Positions 51,750 to 61,422 of a stretch of 64,000 nt of DNA are shown here, piece by piece (the first letter of the stretch is position 1; the number at the start of each line of letters is the position of its first letter). The translations under genes were made by a program, and so were the position numbers. Source of the stretch: an uncultured Lachnospiraceae bacterium (GTDB lineage Bacteria; Bacillota; Clostridia; Lachnospirales; Lachnospiraceae); contig CAJUFQ010000021.1 of NCBI GenBank assembly GCA_910585625.1, positions 3,013 through 67,012 of the forward strand. Reading direction: 5' to 3'. The notes below the pieces were generated by a model. The model saw nothing but the letters and a program-made list of their open reading frames with translations. It made no database searches and was not told the origin of the DNA.

Positions 51750-54700
51750 CTATTTCACAATCTTTACCTTTTTCCCCTGCCCCTTGTTCTTGAACAGCTT
51801 CTGGTACGCGGACAGCTTCTTCGCCGGAACCTTGACTTTCGCCGTAGGCTTGATTCCCTTAAGGGCATTTTTCCCCACCGACTTTAATTTGGTCGACTTA
51901 ACGGTAATTGTACCTAGCTTTTTGCATCCTTTCCAGGCGTTAGCGCCAATGTTCTTAACGCCGCTGCCTACCGTAACCTTCGTAAGCTTCGTACAGCCTT
52001 CGAATGCAGAGACCCCGACGGTCTCGATGCCGGCCTCGATTGCCACGCTGGTCACCTTCGTCTTCTTATACAACGCTTTTGCTCCCACTTCTGTTACTTT
52101 AAATGTCTTTCCTCCAATCTGGGCTTTTTGCGCTATGGAGACTTTTGCCGTCTTAGCGTTCTTAAGCCCTGCGAACGCTACCTTCGACGAACTGAGAATT
52201 TTATATTTATACGCGCCTACGGTGTAAACGCTTCCCTTCTTTACCTTAATCTGGAAGGTCTTGCCCGCAATTCCGCTATAATTCCCTACCCCGGTGACTA
52301 CCGCTTTCGCCGTGCCTATATTTTTGTTGTCCTGATAAGATACCGTATAATCCGTCCCGGGCTGCAGATTTACCTGGCCGCCCCCAATCTGTAACTGCAC
52401 TGCTTTCACTGCCGGCTTCTGGGCCTTCCCATTATACAGAATTTCTGTGCTGGCAAGCGTTATCTTTGCGTTTTCTATGGGGCAGCATATTATCTCGAAA
52501 TTCTTCGTTACGCTGCCGCTGTAATTCCCAATCCCGGTAATCACGACGCTTGCCGTACCTACGTTCTCATTATTTTCATAAGAAACCGTATAGTCAACCC
52601 CGGCCTGCAGGCTCACCTGATTATCCTCAATCTGCAGCTGCACCGCCTCCACGGCCGGCTCCTGGGCTTCCCCGTTATATACGGCCTCTTCCGCTGCAAG
52701 CGTTACCACAGCTTCGTCAATCAGGCGGCGTTCTATTTCGAAAGTTTTCGTCACCGTCCCGCTATAATTACCGCTAAATTCAATAACAACCTCGTATGTC
52801 CCAGCGTTTACCCTTCCCTCGGCATATGTTACCGTGTAATTGGATTCGCTGATGACATTCCCATCTGAGCCGATTACCGTCACGGCAGGCGTCTTCTCCA
52901 ATCCGTCAAATGTATAAAGAATCTCTGAAAGATCGTTCCTCTCCGGATAATAAATAATCGTCGTGCTGAAGATATCCCCACAGTCACACTTCTGCTCAAT
53001 CTTACCGTCCGCCGTAGTCGTCGCTTTGGTAATCACTTCATGGTATACGTGCAGATGGAGCTGGAAGGAATAATTCCCGGTCCCGCTGTTTTTCTCTGCA
53101 ACGAAATAGTAGCTCCCCCCCGTCAGGTCCACATTCCTGCTGAGGTCGCTTACGCCCGCATCATTGGCGGACACATTGCCGCTCCACAGTTCCTTTCCCG
53201 TGGAATCGCATAGCTTATAGCGGACGTTTGGTATATTGGCGTTCGCCCGTATCTGCAGCCTGCCGGCCTTCGGAAGGCTGAACCCGTAGAAATCAACCCC
53301 ATCGTTAAGCGCAAGCTGGCCTTTGTATTGCTTTTCCAATTCTACCTGGCTGGCAAATCCCATGGCGTTATTCGTGCCATTCCCAGTCTCCTCATGGCTC
53401 TCTCCCGCGCTGGCAAAGGACAGCTTGAAGGCATACGTTCCCGTACAATTCTCGCTTCCATATGTGTTCTTATATCGTTCTGCCGCAAAATAGTAGTCCC
53501 CTTTGGTCAGGTCCAGCTTCTCCTCCACACTGCTTGTATGCGATGTACTGTCCCAGCCATATGACTTCTTCCACACTTCTTTGCCCTCTGAATCATAAAC
53601 TGCATAATAAATTGTCCGCATCCTTGCCGTCGCCGCCAGGCTCACGCCCCCGGATGACTCCAGCGTGAACTTATAATAATCCTTGTCATCATTTTCTGCT
53701 ATCTGGCCTTGGTACTGCTCCTCCAATGATATCGCGCTGGCCGTCGCATGGGTATTGTTCATGCTCTCCTGGGTCTCCTTATGGCTTTCCTGCGCGCTCT
53801 CAAAGCCCAGCTTAAACGTATACGTCCCCGTATAATCCGTACCGCTGTTACTGCGCGGCGCCACAAAATAATAGTCTCCTCCCGTCAGGTCTAAATCCTC
53901 GCTGACGCTGCTCACCCCTGCTTCATTCACAGATGGGGTTTTACTCCACATTTCCTTTCCTTTTGCATCTGTAATCTTATATCTGACGCTGCCTTTTATA
54001 TGGGCGGTTACCGCCATATGCACCCGACCTGATTCCACAAGCGTGAACTTATACCAGTCCTGGTCGTCGTTTAACGCAAGCTGGCCCTTGTATTCCTTAT
54101 CCAGTTCTATCTGGCTGGCCGCCGCCATGGTATTATTCGTGCCATTCCCGGTCTCCTCATGGCTCTCTCCCGCGCTGGCAAAGGACAGCTTGAAGGCATA
54201 CGTTCCCGTACAATTCTCGCTTCCATATGTGTTCTTATATCGTTCTGCCGCAAAATAGTAGTCCCCTTTGGTCAGGTCCAGCTTCTCCTCCACACTGCTT
54301 GTATGCGATGTACTGTCCCAGCCATATGACTTCTTCCACACTTCTTTGCCCTCTGAATCATAAACTGCATAATAAATTGTCCGCATCCTTGCCGTCGCCG
54401 CCAGGCTCACGCCCCCGGATGACTCCAGCGTGAACTTATAATAATCCTTGTCATCATTTTCTGCTATCTGGCCTTGGTACTGCTCCTCCAATGATATCGC
54501 GCTGGCCGTCGCATGGGTATTGTTCATGCTCTCCTGGGTCTCCTTATGGCTTTCCTGCGCGCTCTCAAAGCCTAGCTTAAACGTATACGTCCCCGTATAA
54601 TCGATACCGCTGCTGCCACGCGTCGCCACAAGGTAATAGTCCCCTCCGATCAAGTCTAAATCCTCACTGATGTTGCTGGCGCCCGCCTCATTGACAGAGG

Positions 54701-55619
54701 GACGCTTACTCCATAGTTCTTTTCCTTTTGCGTCCGTGATTTTATAGCTGGCGCTTTGTTTTATATAGGCGTTTACCGCAATATGCACCCTGCCTGATTC
54801 TGCAAGCGTGAACTTATACCAATCCTGGTCGTCGTTTAACGCAAGCTGGCCCTTGTATTCCCTATCCAGTTCTATCTGGCTGGCTGCCGCCATCGTGTTG
54901 TTCGCGCCGTTCCCAGTCTCCTCATGGCTCTCCTGCGCGCTGGTGAAAGACAGCTGAAAGGAGTAAGTCCCATCATACGCAGAATTCCTTTCTGCCGCAA
55001 AATAATACTCCCCTTTCGTCAGTTCCAGTTTCGCCTCCACATTACTCATCTGCGACGTGCTGTCCCAACCATATGATTGTTTCCACACCTCCTTCCCTTC
55101 GGAATCATAAATTGCATAATATATATAGTTCATCCTGGCAGTCGCTTCCAGCTCTACGCCCCCGGAAGATTCCAGCGTGAACTTATAGTACTGGCTCGTC
55201 GACTGCTGCGAGATTTCCCCACTATATTCCTGCCCAATCGTTATCTCCTGCGCATTGTCAAAGGACGGACTCAGCGCATAGGCTTCCGTTCCAGCCTCTT
55301 GCGGCGTCTCCTGTCCTGCCTCTACCTCTTCTGCTTCCTCTGAGGCGTCTTCCGGCTTCTGGGTCTCCTGTCCCTCAGGCAATCCCATTGCTCCTTCCTC
55401 AAATACCGCCGAAACCTCTTCTTGTCCAGACGCCGGCAAGGCTTCCTTTTCCTCCCCGGGCAGTTCCCGGCCTCCCTCTCCCTCTGCCGTTTCCGTCCCG
55501 GCAAGGCTTTCCGCCTCCGACGTCGTTTCGGGTTCTGACGCAAACACAACCGCCGACGAAGAAATACTTGTCAGCGTCATGGCTGCGGCCAACATCATAG
55601 CAATCATTTTTCGTTTCAT
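51750..55619 (-). CDS. Giant secreted protein: six PPC-like domains, Ig-like repeats, LRR_5 C-terminus
   Basis: 1289 residues. Signal peptide (KRKMIAMMLAAAMTLTSISSSAVVFASE), an acidic Glu-rich linker (~30-115), then six ~127-residue beta domains of the bacterial pre-peptidase type in alternating A and B forms (A: YKFTLESSGGVSLAATARM; B: NDDQDWYKFTL). Three Ig-like repeats (VNAGTYEVVIEFSGNYSGTVTKTF pattern, ~860-1090) and a BspA-type LRR domain ending KGQGKKVKIVK follow. The last ~45 residues are nearly identical to the end of the upstream giant gene. GGAG is 9 bases from the ATG. No cell-wall sorting motif. Probably a surface adhesin or polymer-binding protein, co-transcribed with the gene 75 bases upstream. 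Confidence 0.8.
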   Translation of the reverse strand: MKRKMIAMMLAAAMTLTSISSSAVVFASEPETTSEAESLAGTETAEGEGGRELPGEEKEALPASGQEEVSAVFEEGAMGLPEGQETQKPEDASEEAEEVEAGQETPQEAGTEAYALSPSFDNAQEITIGQEYSGEISQQSTSQYYKFTLESSGGVELEATARMNYIYYAIYDSEGKEVWKQSYGWDSTSQMSNVEAKLELTKGEYYFAAERNSAYDGTYSFQLSFTSAQESHEETGNGANNTMAAASQIELDREYKGQLALNDDQDWYKFTLAESGRVHIAVNAYIKQSASYKITDAKGKELWSKRPSVNEAGASNISEDLDLIGGDYYLVATRGSSGIDYTGTYTFKLGFESAQESHKETQESMNNTHATASAISLEEQYQGQIAENDDKDYYKFTLESSGGVSLAATARMRTIYYAVYDSEGKEVWKKSYGWDSTSHTSSVEEKLDLTKGDYYFAAERYKNTYGSENCTGTYAFKLSFASAGESHEETGNGTNNTMAAASQIELDKEYKGQLALNDDQDWYKFTLVESGRVHMAVTAHIKGSVRYKITDAKGKEMWSKTPSVNEAGVSSVSEDLDLTGGDYYFVAPRSNSGTDYTGTYTFKLGFESAQESHKETQESMNNTHATASAISLEEQYQGQIAENDDKDYYKFTLESSGGVSLAATARMRTIYYAVYDSEGKEVWKKSYGWDSTSHTSSVEEKLDLTKGDYYFAAERYKNTYGSENCTGTYAFKLSFASAGESHEETGNGTNNAMGFASQVELEKQYKGQLALNDGVDFYGFSLPKAGRLQIRANANIPNVRYKLCDSTGKELWSGNVSANDAGVSDLSRNVDLTGGSYYFVAEKNSGTGNYSFQLHLHVYHEVITKATTTADGKIEQKCDCGDIFSTTIIYYPERNDLSEILYTFDGLEKTPAVTVIGSDGNVISESNYTVTYAEGRVNAGTYEVVIEFSGNYSGTVTKTFEIERRLIDEAVVTLAAEEAVYNGEAQEPAVEAVQLQIEDNQVSLQAGVDYTVSYENNENVGTASVVITGIGNYSGSVTKNFEIICCPIENAKITLASTEILYNGKAQKPAVKAVQLQIGGGQVNLQPGTDYTVSYQDNKNIGTAKAVVTGVGNYSGIAGKTFQIKVKKGSVYTVGAYKYKILSSSKVAFAGLKNAKTAKVSIAQKAQIGGKTFKVTEVGAKALYKKTKVTSVAIEAGIETVGVSAFEGCTKLTKVTVGSGVKNIGANAWKGCKKLGTITVKSTKLKSVGKNALKGIKPTAKVKVPAKKLSAYQKLFKNKGQGKKVKIVK
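53360..54603. repeat. Near-identical internal duplication, 765-bp period
   Basis: Bases 53360-53838 and 54125-54603 are almost identical (differences such as one C/T at 53806 versus 54571), at a distance of exactly 765 bp, that is 255 codons or two PPC-like domains. The flanking domains have diverged far more. A recent duplication or gene conversion is the simplest explanation; the spacing allows in-frame gain or loss of domain pairs. Confidence 0.9.
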
Positions 55620-55694
55620 TTCAATCTTCTCCTTTTCCTTCTATTCATGTACTACAGCTTCCATGCCATTTGCTCCTGGCTCCTCAGATTGTCC

Positions 55695-58600
55695 TTATTT
55701 CACAATCTTTACCTTTTTCCCCTGCCCCTTGTTCTTAAGCAGCTTCTGGTAAGCGGACAGCTTCTTCGCCGGAACCTTGACTTTCGCCGTAGGCTTGATT
55801 CCCTTTAAGGCATTTTTCCCGACCTTCTTAAGCTTCGCAGACTTGACGGTGATGTTCCCCAGCTTCTTGCAGTTCTTGAATGCGCTGGCGCCAATCTCCG
55901 TCACGCCCGTCCCGACAGTGACCTTGCTCAGTTTCGCGCATCCTTCAAAAGCGGACGCGCCAATCTTCTTCACATTGTCCGCCATCTCGACGCTCGTGAT
56001 TTTCTTGTTATTCTTAAAAGCGTTTTTGCCTATGGCGGTGACCTTGAACTTCTTGCCCCCAATCTTCACTTCTTTGAGGACTTTCACCTTTACAGCTTTC
56101 TTATCCTTCCACGCCGTAAGTTCCGCCGTAGAAGCGCCCGTGACCTTATACTGGTACGAACCGACTTTGTGGGACGTGCCTTTCTTGACCGCAATTGTAA
56201 AAGTCTTCGTCACCGAACCTTCATAGCCGCCCTTGCCGGTGACGATGGCTTTCGCCGTCCCGGCGTTGACGTTGCCCTTATAGGAAACCGTGTAATCCGT
56301 GCCTTTCTTTAAGACGGTCTTTCCGTCCCTGACCGTGACGCCTGGCTTCTTAGCCTTGCCGTCATACGCATAGGAAGTCTTGCTCAGGCTCACGTCGCTG
56401 GCAGAAATCGTTTTCTTCTCGGCTGGCTGCTGCGGTTCGGCGGAGAATCTAATCTCATTTTCTTTCGCATATGTTTCCGCGTAAGATCCTGTCTTGCCGT
56501 AAATCGTCAGGTTGTCAATTCCTTCAAACGCATAATAGCCAATTTCTGTCACGCTCTCTGGGACGGACACGCTCGCCAGGTTCCTGCTGCCGAAAAACGC
56601 CCCTTTGCCAATCGCCTCCACGCCGGACGGGATTACGATTTCCGTAAGGCCGCTGTAACCGGCAAACGCCCCGGCGCCGATATGCGCCACATTTCCCGGA
56701 ACCGTTATTTTTTCCGCCTTTCCTGGAATGCATAACACAAGCTCTGTCTTCTCTTTATTGTACAAAATGCCGTCTTCAAATACATAAACCTGGTTGCCGG
56801 CGTCCACCTTAAGCTCCTTGAGGCTGTCGCAGCCGGCAAACGGGGAGCAGTACATATGGGCATAGTCGTCGGCCAGGGAAATGTACTCTAAGCTTTGGGG
56901 CAGTGACACGCTTTCCAAGCTGCCGCAGCCAACAAACGCCTTCCGGTCAATGCTTTTCAATCCTTGCGGGAACACGATGGACGTCAGGCTGCTGCAGCCC
57001 ATAAACGCGCCTCTTTGTACGGTCTCCACACCCTGCGGGATGTCAGCTTTCCCTGATTTTCCCTGCGGGCAGCGGATCAGCGTCTTCTTGTCCTTGCGGT
57101 ACAAGATGCCGTCCACTGACGCATAGTTTCCATTCTCCTCGTCCACCTTGATTTCCTGCAGGCTGCCGCACCTAAAGGGTATTTTATCCACAATCATAAT
57201 GGCGTCATTGCCGTCTATAAACTTCACTGATTTGGGGATTGTAAGGCTTGTCACGCTGCTGCAATTATCGAACGCATCCGCCTTTATCTGTGTTACGTTC
57301 TCCGGGATAATGACTTCCTTGGCATTCCCGCTGTAAGAGTACAGCATCCCGTCGCGGATATCAAACCCTTCTGCGGCCGGATCCTTTTCATCAGCTTTTG
57401 CAATCGTGAATTCCTTGCGCACTGCCCCCGTATACTTCCCTTTTCCCCGGATAATGGCATACGCTTTCCCTATTTCGACATTATCAGAGTAGCTGACCGT
57501 GTAATCAATGCCCGGCTCCAAAGCCGCTCCATCGCATACCACCGTAACCTCCGGCTTTTTCTCTGTTCCGTCATAATTATAAAAGCTCTGGGAAAGGGTC
57601 ACGTCGCCAGCGGCAATCGCTTTCTCTTCGCCGGGCGTCGGCATCTCTTCCGTGGAAAAACTAATATGATTCTCTGACGCATAAGTCTGGGCATAGGAAC
57701 CCTCCTTGCCATAAATCGTCAGATCCCTGCAGGACTCAAACGCATTGGCCCCAATAAATGTCACGCTTTCCGGGATTGCGATACATTTAAGGCTGTAACA
57801 CATCGAAAACGCTTCGTCCCCGATGCTTGTCACGCTCTCCGGAAGCGACAGGCTCGTCAGGCTGCTGCTTTCAAAGGCGTTATCTCCGATGCTCTCCACG
57901 CTCCCGGGAATTGTAAGGCTGCTCATCCTGCTTCTTCCAAAGGCATAGCTTCCGATTCTCGTCACGCTTTCTGCAAGCGCGATTTCTTCTTTACTTTGTG
58001 GACATAATAAGATTTTTGTTTTCTTCTTATCATATAAGCATCCGTCTTCACTTACATATCTGCTGTTTTCCGGGGCGACGTCGACCGCCCCTAAAGAACA
58101 GCCGGAAAATGCGTCATGCATGATGCTCGTCACATTCGCCGGAATCCGCAGGCTGTCTAAGAAACAATTATAAAATACAGAACTTCCGATGCATTCCACG
58201 CTCTCCGGAATCACAATCTCGCTTATACCGCTGCTAGAAAACAGGCGATCCTCTAGCTTCTTCAACCCTTCCGGAAGGCTTATACTCTTTAAATTGTCGC
58301 AGTTCATAAACGCACCCGTCCCTATTTCCGTTACTCCGGCAGGAATCGTAATCTCTGTCAGCCTCTGGCATTCATAAAACGCAGAACTCCCAATCTTCGT
58401 CAGGCTATCTGGTAAAGTGACGCTGGCCAGATTCCCATGTTCAAAAAAGACAGAGCCTCCGATGCTTGTCACATTTTTACCATTTACCTGAGCGGGTACA
58501 ACGACGTTTTCCTCCGAGCCATTATATTTGTCTAATTCCACCGTACCGTCTTCCAACACCCGATATAGGTATTCAGCCTCTTTATTTCCATTTATCGTCA

Positions 58601-60821
58601 AATCCCCGCACTGAAAAAATACGTCCGCCCCAAAAAGCGTCACGCTCGCCGGGATGGTTATGCTTGCCAGGCTGCTGCATCCTTCAAACGCCCGGCTCCC
58701 GATTGTAGTAAGCCCCTCCGGCAATGAGATACTGCACAGGCCGCTGTAACTGAACGCATCATCCCCAATCACAGCCAGGCCCTCAGGGATTTCGAAATTT
58801 TGTATGCCGCTTTGCCTAAATGCAAACTCCCCGATGTTTGCCACGCTCCCCGAAATGGTGACGCTATTCAGATTTGTACTTTCAGAAAACGCATAGCTCC
58901 CAATATTTACCATATTTCCAGCAATAACTACATCTGCCAGTTCCCCACATTGATTAAAGGCATAAGCCCCTATCTCTGTCACTCCTTCCGGCAGCGTCAC
59001 GCTTGCCAGGTTAAAACAGCGATTGAACGCAGAATCCCCTATCTCTGTCACTCCTTCCGGCAATGTCACGCTGCTTATATCACTCTCGGAGAAGGTATCT
59101 TTCCCTATCTTTGTAACCCCTCTCGGAATAGTTATACTGCTCAGCCCGCAGCCGCTGAATGCCCCGTCGCCAATATGCGTCACGCTCTCCGGCAGCGTAA
59201 TCGTCTTCGTCTCTCCCGAGTTAATTCTAAACACGGAAAACGCACCGTCTCCAATCGTAGTCACACCGTCTGGCAGTGTCACGCTTCCCACAGTGCAGCC
59301 AGAAAACGCACCGTCTCCAATCGCAGTCACACCGTCTGGCAGCGTCACGCTTCTCACAGTGCAGCCAGAAAACGCATACGCCCCGATTTCCGTCAGCTCT
59401 TCCGGAAAGCTTTTCATGTCTTCACTTCCTCTATTATTACTGGGACACGCTAAGAGTTTTGTCTTTCCCTTGTTATATAAGCATCCGTCCACGCTGACAT
59501 ACTCGCTGTTCTCCGGAGCGACAATTATCTCAGATAAAAAAAAATCGTTAAACGCGCCCGCCGCTATATCTGTCACACTGCTAGGGATTGTAATGCTGTC
59601 TTGCCCTCTCCCGCAATCTGAAAACGCCGATTCCCCGATGCTTACCAAGCCCTCTGGGAGCGTGACGCCTGTTAAGTCTTTACAACCGGAAAACGCATAC
59701 GCCCCGATTCTCTGCAGGCCTTCCGGAAAGGTTACTTCTGTCTTGCCCGAAGGGCATTTTAATATTTCTGTTTTATCCTTATTATATAAGCACCCGTCAT
59801 AACTTGCATAGTTACTGTTTTCCGGCGAAACATTTATCTCCGCGCTAGCAAAAATCCCTCCCAAGCTTACCAGACTCTTGGGCAGCGTCACGCTTGTCAG
59901 GCTGCACCCGGAAAACGCGTTTTCACCAATGCTTACCAAGCTGTCCGGCAGCGTCACTTGCGTCAGATTACACCTATTAAATGCTGACTCCCCGATACTC
60001 TTTATCCCTTCTGAAAAAGTTGCGCTGCTCAAATTCCTACAATTCCAAAACGCCCTGTCGCCGATATTCTCCACACTTCCCGGGATGGTTATCTCACTTA
60101 ACCCACTCTGGCTAAACGCACACACTCCGATGCCCATAAGCCCTTCCGGCAAGCTTATGCCACTCAACGCGCTGCATCCGTCAAATGCCGAATCCCCAAT
60201 ATACTTAATGCCAGATCCAAATGTAACGCTGCTTAGGCTTTTACATCTTTCGAAAGCGCCCTTCCCAAGGCTCTCCAACTGATTGGGAAACGTTACAGAT
60301 TCCAGCCCGCCACATCTTGCAAACGCCCGTTCCCCGATAGTTTCCACACTTTGCGGGATGGACACGCTGCTCAGTCCTGAACCGTAAAACGCCTCTTCCC
60401 CAATAATTTCCACGCTTTGCGGGATCGACACGCTGCTTACTCCTGAGTTTTGAAACGCCTTGTCCCCTATGTAAACCAATCCTTCCGGGAGCGTGACGCC
60501 GCTTATCTCGCATTCATAAAATGCTTCATCGCCGATGCCTGCCACCTTCATCCCGTTTATCTGGGCTGGGATTGATATGCTCTCCTCCGAGCCTGTATAC
60601 CCGGTAATTTCCACTATCCCATCTTCCAACACCCGGTATGAATAACCAATATTTTCCTCACCTTCCCTGGCTCCGCCGTCCGGCTGCCCGTCTGGGCTTT
60701 CCTCGCCTGCCTGCCCCTGGCTTTCCTCAGCAGACACAGTGACGCTGCCTGCCGAAACTTCCGCGGCGCACACCGCCGCCGCCACCAGCAAAGCCGCCAA
60801 ACGCATTCTCCTTCCTGACAT
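55695..60821 (-). CDS. Giant BspA-family leucine-rich-repeat surface protein
   Basis: About 1708 residues. Signal peptide (RRMRLAALLVAAAVCAAEVSAG), a short acidic linker, then some fifty LRR_5-type repeats of 20-24 residues (GDSAFNRCFNLASVTLPEGVTEI pattern). These are broken into blocks by segments such as ENSNYASYDGCLYNKDKTEILKCP, which recur six or more times, and by two Ig-like modules (DVTLSQSFYNYDGTEKKPEV). The end is a final LRR block and basic tail shared with the downstream gene. BspA-like proteins bind host matrix proteins or other bacteria. The ATG at 60821 lies 8 bases after AAAGGAGG; earlier ATGs are further from it. It diverges from an XRE regulator with dyads in between. Confidence 0.88.
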   Translation of the reverse strand: MSGRRMRLAALLVAAAVCAAEVSAGSVTVSAEESQGQAGEESPDGQPDGGAREGEENIGYSYRVLEDGIVEITGYTGSEESISIPAQINGMKVAGIGDEAFYECEISGVTLPEGLVYIGDKAFQNSGVSSVSIPQSVEIIGEEAFYGSGLSSVSIPQSVETIGERAFARCGGLESVTFPNQLESLGKGAFERCKSLSSVTFGSGIKYIGDSAFDGCSALSGISLPEGLMGIGVCAFSQSGLSEITIPGSVENIGDRAFWNCRNLSSATFSEGIKSIGESAFNRCNLTQVTLPDSLVSIGENAFSGCSLTSVTLPKSLVSLGGIFASAEINVSPENSNYASYDGCLYNKDKTEILKCPSGKTEVTFPEGLQRIGAYAFSGCKDLTGVTLPEGLVSIGESAFSDCGRGQDSITIPSSVTDIAAGAFNDFFLSEIIVAPENSEYVSVDGCLYNKGKTKLLACPSNNRGSEDMKSFPEELTEIGAYAFSGCTVRSVTLPDGVTAIGDGAFSGCTVGSVTLPDGVTTIGDGAFSVFRINSGETKTITLPESVTHIGDGAFSGCGLSSITIPRGVTKIGKDTFSESDISSVTLPEGVTEIGDSAFNRCFNLASVTLPEGVTEIGAYAFNQCGELADVVIAGNMVNIGSYAFSESTNLNSVTISGSVANIGEFAFRQSGIQNFEIPEGLAVIGDDAFSYSGLCSISLPEGLTTIGSRAFEGCSSLASITIPASVTLFGADVFFQCGDLTINGNKEAEYLYRVLEDGTVELDKYNGSEENVVVPAQVNGKNVTSIGGSVFFEHGNLASVTLPDSLTKIGSSAFYECQRLTEITIPAGVTEIGTGAFMNCDNLKSISLPEGLKKLEDRLFSSSGISEIVIPESVECIGSSVFYNCFLDSLRIPANVTSIMHDAFSGCSLGAVDVAPENSRYVSEDGCLYDKKKTKILLCPQSKEEIALAESVTRIGSYAFGRSRMSSLTIPGSVESIGDNAFESSSLTSLSLPESVTSIGDEAFSMCYSLKCIAIPESVTFIGANAFESCRDLTIYGKEGSYAQTYASENHISFSTEEMPTPGEEKAIAAGDVTLSQSFYNYDGTEKKPEVTVVCDGAALEPGIDYTVSYSDNVEIGKAYAIIRGKGKYTGAVRKEFTIAKADEKDPAAEGFDIRDGMLYSYSGNAKEVIIPENVTQIKADAFDNCSSVTSLTIPKSVKFIDGNDAIMIVDKIPFRCGSLQEIKVDEENGNYASVDGILYRKDKKTLIRCPQGKSGKADIPQGVETVQRGAFMGCSSLTSIVFPQGLKSIDRKAFVGCGSLESVSLPQSLEYISLADDYAHMYCSPFAGCDSLKELKVDAGNQVYVFEDGILYNKEKTELVLCIPGKAEKITVPGNVAHIGAGAFAGYSGLTEIVIPSGVEAIGKGAFFGSRNLASVSVPESVTEIGYYAFEGIDNLTIYGKTGSYAETYAKENEIRFSAEPQQPAEKKTISASDVSLSKTSYAYDGKAKKPGVTVRDGKTVLKKGTDYTVSYKGNVNAGTAKAIVTGKGGYEGSVTKTFTIAVKKGTSHKVGSYQYKVTGASTAELTAWKDKKAVKVKVLKEVKIGGKKFKVTAIGKNAFKNNKKITSVEMADNVKKIGASAFEGCAKLSKVTVGTGVTEIGASAFKNCKKLGNITVKSAKLKKVGKNALKGIKPTAKVKVPAKKLSAYQKLLKNKGQGKKVKIVK

Positions 60822-60916
60822 TTCATATTCCTCCTTTTTCATATGGTTTTTATCTGATAGGGATTTCCTTATCATTCTCTTCACACTTTTTACCTAAATA
60901 TCATTTTTTACAATTA

Positions 60917-61001
60917 TAACATCTAAAATATGTTATTTCAAGGAAAACATCATATTGCCGTATGATAGTCGGTTAAAAACAACATCTATTATATGTATAA
61001 T
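60917..61001. promoter_or_regulatory. Divergent control region with three dyads
   Basis: Dyad 1: TAACAT-N7-ATGTTA (60917-60935). Dyad 3: ACAT-N7-ATGT (60982-60996), sharing ACATCTA and ATATGT with dyad 1. Dyad 2: ATCATA/TATGAT with a 6-base loop (60949-60966). A plus-strand promoter -35 TTAAAA (60973-60978), 17 bp, -10 TATAAT (60996-61001) overlaps dyad 3. Dyads 1 and 3 look like two copies of one operator, a natural target for the adjacent XRE protein. Confidence 0.6.
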
Positions 61002-61019
61002 GAGGAAAGGAGTGATTCT

Positions 61020-61331
61020 TTGGAACAGTTTGTGAGAGACCGCATTACGCAGTTACGCCTGTCAAAAGGCGTGTCGGAATATCAGATGAGCTACGATTTG
61101 GGGCATAGCCGCGGATATATTTATAATATTTCCTCCGGCAAATCCCTGCCCTCAATGAATGAATTTTTTTCCATCTGCGAATACTTCGGCATCAGCCCTT
61201 GTGAATTTTTCGACACAGGGCAGAACAACCCCGCGCTGATATCTAAGATTGTGGAAGAGTTAAAAGAATTGGATGACGACGATATACTTATGATACTTAC
61301 CTTCATCAAGAGATTGAACAGACACGAATAA
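61020..61331 (+). CDS. XRE-family helix-turn-helix regulator
   Basis: About 103 residues with a TTG start at 61020: AAAGGAG lies 7 bases before it, whereas the in-frame ATG at 60993 falls inside the promoter -10 region. Lambda-repressor-like HTH (~5-60; ITQLRLSKGVSEYQMSYDLGHSRGYIYNISSGKSLP) and a short C-terminal helical region (ELKELDDDDILMILTFIKRL). It is likely a repressor of the divergent giant LRR gene and of itself. A GGGAAGGAG/CTCCTTCCC hairpin follows the stop by one base. Confidence 0.88.
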   Translation: MEQFVRDRITQLRLSKGVSEYQMSYDLGHSRGYIYNISSGKSLPSMNEFFSICEYFGISPCEFFDTGQNNPALISKIVEELKELDDDDILMILTFIKRLNRHE

Positions 61332-61332
61332 A

Positions 61333-61354
61333 GGGAAGGAGCCGACTCCTTCCC
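61333..61354. terminator. Hairpin between the XRE gene and the symporter gene
   Basis: Perfect 9-bp stem GGGAAGGAG/CTCCTTCCC with loop CCGA between two converging genes. On the minus strand TTTATT follows. Confidence 0.7.
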
Positions 61355-61422
61355 TGAATTTCCCTAACCTATGATTGCTTCCGCACAGCATAGCCAATTA
61401 TGAACGGCTAGCTCCTCTGCCC

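Noticed and set aside
53462..54433. Two identical plus-strand 68-codon frames
   Set aside because: They are antisense shadows of the 765-bp duplication in the surface-protein gene.
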